6,282 nucleotides of DNA from Candidatus Methanomethylophilaceae archaeon (lineage in GTDB: Archaea; Thermoplasmatota; Thermoplasmata; Methanomassiliicoccales; Methanomethylophilaceae), in NCBI GenBank assembly GCA_017616575.1, contig JAFZXW010000145.1:1-6282 (forward strand), read 5' to 3'. A program made the position numbers and the translations under genes. Below are positions 1 through 5,798 of this stretch, piece by piece (within the stretch, counting starts at the first letter, position 1; each line of letters opens with the position of its first letter). The notes beneath the pieces are model-generated. The model made no database searches. It saw nothing but the letters and a program-made list of their open reading frames with translations, and had not been told where the DNA came from.

Positions 1-2
1 AC

Positions 3-1859
3 CCCTCCGGGATGCTCATCAACAGGGGCGGATGGACGGACCTCGACAGCGACGTCAACCCCCTCTTCGACGGCTACACCTGGAAGGGCGACATCGCCAC
101 CTACGACCTCTACGCCAAATGGGTCCCCAAGTACACCGTGGTGAACGACTACGACGACCGCACGTACGCGCTCTCCGGCGACGAGGCCTTGAACGTCGGC
201 CAGCCCTCCAGGGCCGGGTACAGCTTCTCCGGGTGGCTCCTCTCAGGCGACGTCGACTACAGCATCGCCGTCTATGGCGCCGAGGGGAGCGTCTCCGCTT
301 CGATAACGGCGGGAACGCCCTTCAAGGCGGCCAGCGGCGACACCTGGGTGGCCTCCCTCTCGTCCACCGTGGGCGGGACGGTCCATCTGGAGCCCCAGTG
401 GGCTCCCATCAAGTACAAGCTGACCTTCGACCTCGCCGGAGGCACGGGCAGCCACACCGACAAGACGTTCACCTACGACAGCAAGTACGCCATATCCGAG
501 CCTTCGAAGGCAGGATACATATTCCTCGGCTGGACCGTTTCCGGCGAAGCCACGGGATGGGCGGCATGCTCCGACACCAAGGCCGGAACATACCGTTGGA
601 TGTCTTCCACCGTCCCTGCGAAGAACAGCACCTCGGGCAGCCCGTTGTACGTCATGAACCTGTCCTACGACGCGTCCAAGACCGCCACCATGGTCGCCAA
701 CTGGGCCCCTGGGACCTACACCCTGGCCTTCGACGCCAACGCCGCCGACGCAACCGGCTCCATGGGCATACAGACGATCTACATCGACACCAGCGAGTAC
801 ATCTCGTGGAACAAGTTCTCCAAGGCCGGGCACTCGTTCATGGGATGGGCGACGTCCTCCACGGGCCCCGTGGCCTACGAGGACCACCAGTACGTGAGCA
901 ACATCGCCGGGGCGGACGAGGTCCTGACCCTTTACGCCGTGTGGAAAATCAACCAGTACACCATCAGCTTCGCCAACACGGGGGCGAGCAGCATCCCCGC
1001 CATCACGCAGGACTACGGCACCGCCATAACCGCGCCCGCCGACCCCGTCCTGCCCAGGTACACGTTCGCCGGATGGACCCCGCAGATCCCGTCCGTCATG
1101 CCTTCGCACGACCTGACCGTCGCCGCGACGTGGGAGGTCGGCACGTACACGGTCACCTTCAACGCCAACGGCGGCTCCGGGACCATGAGCCCCCAGGCGG
1201 TGGCCTACGAGAACAGCGTGCCCCTGAGCGCCAACCAGTTCTCGAAGACGGGATACAAGTTCGCGTCCTGGAACACCGCCAAGGACGGGTCCGGGACATC
1301 GTATATGGACAAGGCGGCCGTGATAAACCTGGACGACATCACCTTGTACGCCCAGTGGGCCCCGATAACCTATACGGTCAAGTTCCATGACAACACCGGC
1401 GGCACCCCGGAGGCCACCGCGACCCAGTCGATGACGTACAACAAGAGCGCCGCCCTTGCGGCCAACACGTTCGTCAACGCGCCCTACTCGTTCTTGTCCT
1501 GGAACACCAAGGCCGACGGCACCGGGACGAGATACGCCGACAAGGCGACCGTCAAGAACCTCACGAAGACGGACAAGGCGACCGTCAACCTGTACGCCCA
1601 GTGGGACTCCCCGGTCACCGCCATAACCTTGGACAAGGGGGAGGGCGACGCCGGAGGGTCCGCGACCGCGAAGTACGGGGCATCCGGCGCCACGATAACG
1701 ACGCCTGCAACCGCGGCCTACCTCCGTCTCTCGGGGTACTATTCGGGAGACCTCCTGGTCATCAACCCCGACGGCTCCCTCCCGACGAGCGCCATAGGAT
1801 ACGTCGCCGACGGCGTCTGGAGATACACGGGCGAGACGCTCACCCTCACCGCCGTATGG
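3..1859 (+). repeat. Array of ~7.5 InlB/Listeria-Bacteroides-type beta repeats
   Basis: Within the surface-protein gene, units run at about residues 1-37 (partial), 40-130, 133-231, 234-311, 314-374, 377-449, 452-531 and 533-616. Each begins with a strand such as GTYTVTFNANGG, has a central aromatic motif (AGYSFSGW, KAGYIFLGW, KAGHSFMGW, RYTFAGW, KTGYKFASW, APYSFLSW) and ends LYAQW, LYAVW or similar. Units 5 and 6 are closest to consensus. Units 1 and 2 carry long extra loops after the GW motif. Unit 7 is strongly diverged: the GW is replaced by SGYYSGD, though its end (LTLTAVW) is kept. In related proteins such units form a beta-grasp-like stalk; a stalk role here is inference. Confidence 0.85.
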
Positions 1860-4448
1860 GAGGCCCCGTACAAGGTGAACGAGACGTTCGTCTACGAGAA
1901 CATCAAGTACAAGATCACCTCGGTGAACCCCAACAAGGCGGCCGCGGTGAACCTCAAGAGCCCCTCCGACGAGATCAGGATCGCGGCGAAGGCGGAGTAC
2001 ATGAACGCGGAGTTCAGCATAACGGCGCTGGCGAAGAACTCGTTCTCCGGATGTACCGCCGTCGGGCTCGTGTCCATACCTTCGAGCATAACGTCGGTCG
2101 GGTCCAACTCGTTCGAAGGCGTTACATTCTACGACGTCGACGGCGCCACCGTCCTTCAGAAGACCGCCTCGTCCCTGAAGGGCCACGAGTACGTGGGAGG
2201 AAACGGGAAGCTCGTCCGCCAGGGGGTCTTCCTGGGCGAGACGTTCTTCTACGGGGATTTGAAGTACAAGGTCACGTCCGTCTCCCCCGGCTTCACCGCG
2301 TCCGTGATCGGGTACACCGGGACCATGAAGAACCTGAAGGTCCCGAAGGTCGCCGTCTGCAGCGGGGTCGACATAGCCGTCACCGCGATAGAGGGCCAGG
2401 TGTTCTACGGCTGCGCCACCGTCGTCACCGCCGACCTGGGTGACGTGACGTCCGTCGGCAGCAAGGCGTTCGCGAACTGCACCGCTTTGAAGACGGTCGA
2501 TTCAGGCGACAATCTGAAGGCCATCGGCTCTTACGCGTTCTACAACTGCCCTGCGCTCGAGTACGTGAAGGTCCCGGCGTCGGTGGCCTCCATAGGCTCC
2601 GCCGCCTTCTCTGGACTGACGTTCTACGACGCTGACGGCGAGACCAAGCTCGGCGTCAACGACCTCGCCGGATACGTCTACAAGGGGCCGGGCGACAAGA
2701 GCCTGGTCCGCGAGGTGTCTCTGGATGTCGGCGACGCCTTCAAGGTCCGCGGCCTGCTGTACACCGTCCTTTCGCTGAGCCCCAACAAGGTCTCCTTGTC
2801 CGGGTACGCTGGCAGCCCCGTCGACGTCGTCGTCCCCGCCGAGGTGAGATACGGCGGCGCGAAGCTCGTCGTGTCTTCAGTTGCCGACAGGGCGTTCTAC
2901 GGCTGCGCCACTATAAAGTCAATCGATTTCGGCGACGTCGCGACCGTCGGCAGCAAGGCCCTCGCCAACTGCTCCAAGCTCGAGACCGTGAAGATGAACG
3001 CCGTCTCCGAGGTGAAGTCATACGCGTTCTACGAATGCGGCGCCCTCAAGAGCGTCAAGTTCTCGGAGTCCTTGAAGACCATCGGATCCAAGGCGTTCCA
3101 GGGCACCACCTTCCTCAAGATGGACGGGACTGCCGTCAGCGCGCCCGCCGACCTGAAGGGCTACCTCTTCGAAGGGTCCGGAGGAGTGCTGAAGAAGAAC
3201 GCGTTCAAGGAGGGCGAGAAGTTCACCTTCGACGGCCTGAAGTACAAGGTCCTGATCACGGACCCGCTGAAGGTCTCCGTCATCGGTTACGAGGGCGTCA
3301 TAACCCATCTCACCGTGCCTGACCGCATAGAGTTCAGGGGCGAGAGCCTGTTCGTAGCGACCATCGGGGAGAAGGCGTTCTACAACTCCAAGAACCTGGT
3401 GTTCGTCGACCTAGGAAGCGTCAACCACGTCGGCATGAAGGCCTTCGCGAACTGCACGAACCTCTCGACCCTCGTGGTTCCGAAGACCGTGCAGACGATA
3501 GCGACCTACGCCTTCTACAACTGCGGCATAACGTCCCTCGACGTGACCGGGGACGGCGTGGTGCTGGAGGACAGCGCGTTCAGCGCCTGCAAGAAGATGA
3601 CCTCGATCACCTTCAGCGGACACGGCGCCGTCATCGGCAGCAACGCGTTCTACAAGAACAACGGGGTGGCCAGCGTGGACCTGTCCACCGTCGCCTCCGT
3701 GGGGGTCAAGGCGTTCCCGTACTGCTACGGGCTCACGACCCTGACGATCCCCGGCAATCTGAGCACCGTCAAGGAGTACGCCTTCTACAGGTGCGTGAAC
3801 CTGAAGGACCTTACCGTCGAGGACGGCGTCAAGAAGATAGGCGCGAGCGCGTTCAGCGGGTGCACCTCGCTGGAGAACGTGTCCCTGCCCAAGTCCCTGA
3901 CGTACATGGGAGGCAACGTGTTCTACGGCCTGACCTTCCTGGACCTCGAAGGGGAGCCCATGGACGCCGTGCTCAAGAACATGCGCGGGCACTTCTTCAC
4001 CGGGTCCGGAAAGGTCCTCCGCATGACCGCCGACCTCGTCGTCGGGGAGGACTTTTCCGTGGACGGGATCCAGTTCAAGGTGACCTCCGCGGCGTCCCGC
4101 GAGGCTTCCGTCATAGGCTTCGAGAACGGCGCCTCCGCCCTCCCCTCCGTCGTGATATACAAGGGCTGGGAGGTGTCGGTGACGTCCGTCGACGAGAAGG
4201 CCCTCTATGCCTGCGAGACCCTGGCATCCGCCGACCTTTCCAACGTGAAGACGATAGGGATGAAGGCGTTCGCCTCCTGCCCGTCCCTCACGGAGGTCTC
4301 GTTCGGCGACGGGCTCCAGTCCGTGGGCTCGTACGCTTTCTACGGCCTGACGTTCTACGACGGGGCGAATAAGCTCTCGGCCACCCCGGCCAACCTGAAG
4401 GGCCACGTCTTCTCGGGGACCGACGGCAACCTGTACCTGGTTTCCTGA
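3..4448 (+). CDS. Giant InlB-type / BspA-type LRR repeat surface protein, 5'-truncated
   Basis: This is the 3' part of a large, probably exported adhesin-like protein. The frame is open to the left edge (first full codon at 3). The first ATG, at 12, lies inside a repeat and is followed by no signal peptide, so the true start is upstream. Residue numbers here count from that ATG. Residues 1-37 are the tail of a repeat, and 40-616 are about seven InlB/Listeria-Bacteroides-type units (Flg_new family) with the pattern YTvtF..N.G, then aGY.F.GW, then LYAqW. Residues 620-1478 are five modules containing about 22 BspA-type LRR_5 units (pattern IGskAFanCt.L). Proteins with both repeat types are known in bacteria and gut methanogens and are generally taken to be cell-surface binding proteins. 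That role, and the location outside the cell, are inferred from family, since the N-terminus is missing. No transmembrane helix or sorting motif is visible at the C-terminus, which ends NLYLVS. Coding is very secure; the ligand is unknown. Confidence 0.93.
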   Translation, partial: PSGMLINRGGWTDLDSDVNPLFDGYTWKGDIATYDLYAKWVPKYTVVNDYDDRTYALSGDEALNVGQPSRAGYSFSGWLLSGDVDYSIAVYGAEGSVSASITAGTPFKAASGDTWVASLSSTVGGTVHLEPQWAPIKYKLTFDLAGGTGSHTDKTFTYDSKYAISEPSKAGYIFLGWTVSGEATGWAACSDTKAGTYRWMSSTVPAKNSTSGSPLYVMNLSYDASKTATMVANWAPGTYTLAFDANAADATGSMGIQTIYIDTSEYISWNKFSKAGHSFMGWATSSTGPVAYEDHQYVSNIAGADEVLTLYAVWKINQYTISFANTGASSIPAITQDYGTAITAPADPVLPRYTFAGWTPQIPSVMPSHDLTVAATWEVGTYTVTFNANGGSGTMSPQAVAYENSVPLSANQFSKTGYKFASWNTAKDGSGTSYMDKAAVINLDDITLYAQWAPITYTVKFHDNTGGTPEATATQSMTYNKSAALAANTFVNAPYSFLSWNTKADGTGTRYADKATVKNLTKTDKATVNLYAQWDSPVTAITLDKGEGDAGGSATAKYGASGATITTPATAAYLRLSGYYSGDLLVINPDGSLPTSAIGYVADGVWRYTGETLTLTAVWEAPYKVNETFVYENIKYKITSVNPNKAAAVNLKSPSDEIRIAAKAEYMNAEFSITALAKNSFSGCTAVGLVSIPSSITSVGSNSFEGVTFYDVDGATVLQKTASSLKGHEYVGGNGKLVRQGVFLGETFFYGDLKYKVTSVSPGFTASVIGYTGTMKNLKVPKVAVCSGVDIAVTAIEGQVFYGCATVVTADLGDVTSVGSKAFANCTALKTVDSGDNLKAIGSYAFYNCPALEYVKVPASVASIGSAAFSGLTFYDADGETKLGVNDLAGYVYKGPGDKSLVREVSLDVGDAFKVRGLLYTVLSLSPNKVSLSGYAGSPVDVVVPAEVRYGGAKLVVSSVADRAFYGCATIKSIDFGDVATVGSKALANCSKLETVKMNAVSEVKSYAFYECGALKSVKFSESLKTIGSKAFQGTTFLKMDGTAVSAPADLKGYLFEGSGGVLKKNAFKEGEKFTFDGLKYKVLITDPLKVSVIGYEGVITHLTVPDRIEFRGESLFVATIGEKAFYNSKNLVFVDLGSVNHVGMKAFANCTNLSTLVVPKTVQTIATYAFYNCGITSLDVTGDGVVLEDSAFSACKKMTSITFSGHGAVIGSNAFYKNNGVASVDLSTVASVGVKAFPYCYGLTTLTIPGNLSTVKEYAFYRCVNLKDLTVEDGVKKIGASAFSGCTSLENVSLPKSLTYMGGNVFYGLTFLDLEGEPMDAVLKNMRGHFFTGSGKVLRMTADLVVGEDFSVDGIQFKVTSAASREASVIGFENGASALPSVVIYKGWEVSVTSVDEKALYACETLASADLSNVKTIGMKAFASCPSLTEVSFGDGLQSVGSYAFYGLTFYDGANKLSATPANLKGHVFSGTDGNLYLVS
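2223..3200 (+). repeat. Tandem duplicate modules B and C (about 492-nt period)
   Basis: Modules B (2223-2717) and C (2718-3200) are in-register copies. Two separate DNA blocks recur at exactly the same 492-nt offset: GTTCTACGGCTGCGCCAC at 2402 and 2894 (18 nt identical), and CCGTCGGCAGCAAGGC at 2452 and 2944 (16 nt identical). The proteins match over FYGCAT, DVxxVGSKA and AFYxC. Synonymous and replacement changes are spread between the blocks, so the duplication is not very recent. It probably arose by unequal recombination within the gene, although local gene conversion could also explain the identical blocks. Confidence 0.75.
3363..3905 (+). repeat. Internal duplication of a four-LRR block in module D
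   Basis: Residues 1118-1207 and 1208-1298 are two copies of a four-unit LRR block. The order in each is an AFY unit, a KAF unit, a YAFY unit and a SAFS unit. The first three units align without a gap at a constant offset of 90 residues (F1123/F1213, K1143/K1233, Y1166/Y1256). The fourth is offset by 91 (S1188/S1279). Modules B and C have one such block, so D looks like a B/C-type module in which the block was doubled. DNA identity between the copies is low, so the event is old or the copies have diversified. Confidence 0.7.
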
Positions 4449-4453
4449 ACCAA

Positions 4454-4471
4454 GAGGGGCTTCGGCCCCTC
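4454..4471 (+). terminator. UUCG-capped hairpin after the surface-protein gene
   Basis: GAGGGGC (4454-4460) and GCCCCTC (4465-4471) form a perfect 7-bp stem closed by a TTCG loop. This is the exceptionally stable C(UUCG)G tetraloop, starting 6 bases after the TGA at 4446-4448. Only a weak T-rich stretch follows (GTTTATTCC from 4477), so it is not a textbook intrinsic terminator. It may act as a terminator or as an RNA 3'-end stabiliser. Confidence 0.6.
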
Positions 4472-4504
4472 AAACCGTTTATTCCGTCCTCACGCTCGCC
4501 CTAC

Positions 4505-4521
4505 ACTGGCTTCCAGACTGG
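4505..4521 (+). promoter_or_regulatory. ACTGG direct repeat with inverted CCAG, possible regulator site
   Basis: ACTGG at 4505-4509 and 4517-4521 flank CCAG at 4513-4516, giving two overlapping inverted pairs (CTGG-3-CCAG and CCAG-1-CTGG). The cluster lies directly upstream of the AT-rich promoter box, where archaeal activators or TFB contacts are expected. It is short and could be chance. Confidence 0.25.
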
Positions 4522-4522
4522 T

Positions 4523-4534
4523 AATATTTATAAC
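4523..4534 (+). promoter_or_regulatory. TATA-box-like core promoter of the class I aminotransferase
   Basis: AATATTTATAAC is a sharp AT-rich island in GC-rich intergenic DNA and resembles an archaeal box A (TTTATA type). Transcription would start about 25 bases downstream, near 4555, leaving a leader of only about 15 bases before the ATG at 4571. A purine-rich AAGAGG at 4557-4562 is a weak Shine-Dalgarno candidate 8 bases before the start. No good bacterial -35 sits at a suitable distance. Confidence 0.6.
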
Positions 4535-4570
4535 GGCTCTGCGGATTCGCCACGGGAAGAGGCGCTTGCG

Positions 4571-5725
4571 ATGGTTTCGAAGAGGCTCATGGAGATTCCC
4601 GCTTCAGGTACGATAGCTATTTCCAATCTAGTCAGTCAGATGAAGTCGGAGGGAGTGGACGTGGTGTCCTTCTCCATGGGGGAGCCGGATTTCGTCACCC
4701 CGGACAACATCGTGGAAGCGTGCTGCGCGTCTCTGCGCGAGGGGTACACCCATTACACCCCGTCCCTCGGGATCCCGGAGCTCAGGAAGGCCATCGCAGA
4801 CCAGGCCCGCGCCGAGCACGGCATACCGTGCGACCAGTCCAACGTCCTCGTCACCCCGTGCAAGCAGGCGATCTTCCTGACCGCCCTGGCCTACATCGAT
4901 CCCGGCGACGAGGTCATCCTCTCCGACCCTTCGTGGGTGTCCTACGAGGCCTGCATCCGCCTTGCCGGGGGAGTCCCCGTCTACGTGCCTACCCGCTTCG
5001 AGGACGGCTTCGTGCTCGACCCCGCCGCGGTGGAGGAGGCCATCACCCCCAGGACCAGGATGATCGTCCTGAACACGCCTTCCAACCCCACCGGCTGCGT
5101 CATGCCCCGCGACAGCCTCAGGCAGATCGCGGACATCGCGAAGGCCCACGGGATCAAGGTCCTCTCCGACGAGATATACTCGAGCATCGTGTACGAGGGG
5201 GAGCACGTCTCCATCGCATCCTTCCCTGGAATGTTCGAGAACACCATAGTGGTCTCCGGCCTCTCCAAGTCCTACGCCATGACCGGCTGGAGGCTGGGGT
5301 GGGCCATCGCCCCCGCCGACGACGTCAAGGCCCTCAACAAGCTCCAGTCGCATTCCATATCCTGCGCCGTGTCCTTCGTCCAGAAGGCGGCGGTCGAGGC
5401 GATAACCGGCACCCAGGAGCCCAAGAGGCGCATGGTGGAGGAGTTCAGGAGGCGCCGCGGGCTCGTCATGGACCTCATGTCGGAGATCCCCGGCTTCGAG
5501 TGCAACGTGCCCCAGGGCGCGTTCTACGTCTTCCCCAAGTACAACAGGGGCATTCCCTCCGTGAAGCTGGCCGAGACCCTCCTCAGGGAGGGGCACGTCG
5601 CGGTCACCCCCGGCACGGCCTTCGGGCCCGGCGGGGAGGGGTTCATCAGGATCTCCTATGCGGCCTCCGAGGAGCAGATCCGCGAGGGCATGGCGAGGAT
5701 CAAGTCCGTAATATCAGGGCTTTGA
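4571..5725 (+). CDS. Class I PLP-dependent aminotransferase (aspartate aminotransferase type)
   Basis: This complete 384-residue cytosolic enzyme is the usual length for fold-type I, class I aminotransferases. It should move an amino group between an amino acid and a 2-oxo acid, most likely aspartate/glutamate with oxaloacetate/2-oxoglutarate. Visible family residues, compared with classical aspartate aminotransferase, are: G37 in SMGEPDF; Y62 in HYTPSLG; W122 in SDPSW; N172 in NTPSNPTG; D200 and Y203 in SDEIYSS, which bind the cofactor ring; the Schiff-base lysine K233 in SKSYAMTGWRLGW; and R360 in GFIRISYA, which binds the substrate carboxylate. The phosphate-binding loop reads TPCKQAIF, apparently one residue shorter than the common GGK/GAK form. 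The ATG at 4571 fits the family N-terminus (MVSKR) and the promoter position. Exact substrate is not fixed by sequence: aromatic or alanine aminotransferase activity is possible. It ends 73 bases before the next gene, which has its own promoter-like box. Confidence 0.93.
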   Translation: MVSKRLMEIPASGTIAISNLVSQMKSEGVDVVSFSMGEPDFVTPDNIVEACCASLREGYTHYTPSLGIPELRKAIADQARAEHGIPCDQSNVLVTPCKQAIFLTALAYIDPGDEVILSDPSWVSYEACIRLAGGVPVYVPTRFEDGFVLDPAAVEEAITPRTRMIVLNTPSNPTGCVMPRDSLRQIADIAKAHGIKVLSDEIYSSIVYEGEHVSIASFPGMFENTIVVSGLSKSYAMTGWRLGWAIAPADDVKALNKLQSHSISCAVSFVQKAAVEAITGTQEPKRRMVEEFRRRRGLVMDLMSEIPGFECNVPQGAFYVFPKYNRGIPSVKLAETLLREGHVAVTPGTAFGPGGEGFIRISYAASEEQIREGMARIKSVISGL

Positions 5726-5739
5726 CCGCATCCGGGCAA

Positions 5740-5750
5740 TTTATTATAAT
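5740..5750 (+). promoter_or_regulatory. TATA-like promoter of the class V aminotransferase
   Basis: TTTATTATAAT lies 14 bases after the upstream stop codon and stands out from GC-rich surroundings. Read as an archaeal TATA box, the start of transcription falls near 5771, giving a leader of about 28 bases before the TTG at 5799. The same bases also fit a bacterial pattern: TTGACC (5722-5727), a 17-base spacer, then TATAAT (5745-5750). Either reading makes this a promoter for the downstream gene. Confidence 0.6.
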
Positions 5751-5769
5751 GGGGGGCTCATACCCCCCA
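5750..5769 (+). promoter_or_regulatory. G6/C6 inverted repeat overlapping the promoter
   Basis: TGGGGGG (5750-5756) and CCCCCCA (5763-5769) are perfect 7-bp arms around the six-base spacer CTCATA. The repeat touches the AT-rich promoter box and reaches to the expected transcription start. That is a standard place for an operator that blocks polymerase. If transcription continues from the class I gene, it would instead form a strong RNA hairpin 24 bases after that stop, possibly ending or protecting its message. No T-tract follows it. Confidence 0.5.
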
Positions 5770-5787
5770 CATTCGCCCCTGAGGGCA

Positions 5788-5793
5788 GAGGGA
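5788..5793 (+). promoter_or_regulatory. Ribosome-binding site that sets the TTG start
   Basis: GAGGGA ends 5 bases before TTG at 5799 and is a fair Shine-Dalgarno match. No ATG or GTG lies in frame nearby upstream. The first in-frame ATG downstream (residue 21) would delete the conserved TVGPVNV segment, so TTG is the best start. Confidence 0.6.
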
Positions 5794-5798
5794 TTACC

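Larger units (their letters stand above)
1869..4445 (+). repeat. Five tandem header-LRR-closing modules (BspA-type LRR_5)
   Basis: Five modules (A-E) follow one plan at residues 620-737, 738-902, 903-1063, 1064-1339 and 1340-1478. Each opens with a header of the form vGe.F...GlkYkVtS..P....ViGy.G. A run of LRR_5 units follows: about 2 in A, 4 in B, 4 in C, 9 in D and 3 in E. Each closes with a motif like GLTFYD.DG..L....LkGh.F.G..G.LvR. Header glycines (Asn in A) sit at residues 623, 742, 907, 1068 and 1345. The LRR_5 units carry the usual AF..C core with a conserved cysteine. The fold is known for the LRR_5 units; the header and closing segments look like separate beta elements that I cannot name. 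Confidence 0.82.

Noticed and set aside
12..14. ATG at 12 as the real start of the surface protein
   Set aside because: The frame is open upstream to the edge, no signal peptide follows, and the residues after it belong to the interior of an InlB-type repeat.
243..2186. Long open frame on the minus strand opposite the repeat protein (about 647 codons)
   Set aside because: Its translation is Arg/Gly/Val-rich with no recognisable domain, and it mirrors a GC-rich coding strand of repeats. It is a shadow frame caused by GC-rich third positions.
3411..4406. Second long minus-strand open frame (about 331 codons)
   Set aside because: Same reason: low-complexity composition, no domain, fully inside a convincing + strand gene.
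1869..4445. Tandem repeats as a possible CRISPR or DNA-level satellite
   Set aside because: The periodicity is at protein level with diverged DNA and an uninterrupted reading frame; there are no identical direct repeats with unique spacers.
4628..5596. Minus-strand and +2-frame open frames inside the class I aminotransferase
   Set aside because: The + strand gene has all catalytic motifs of its family; the overlapping frames show only Arg/Gly/His-rich sequence.
5775..5786. Small hairpin GCCC-CTGA-GGGC just before the ribosome-binding site
   Set aside because: A 4-bp stem is too short to set apart from chance in GC-rich DNA, and it does not cover the ribosome-binding site.
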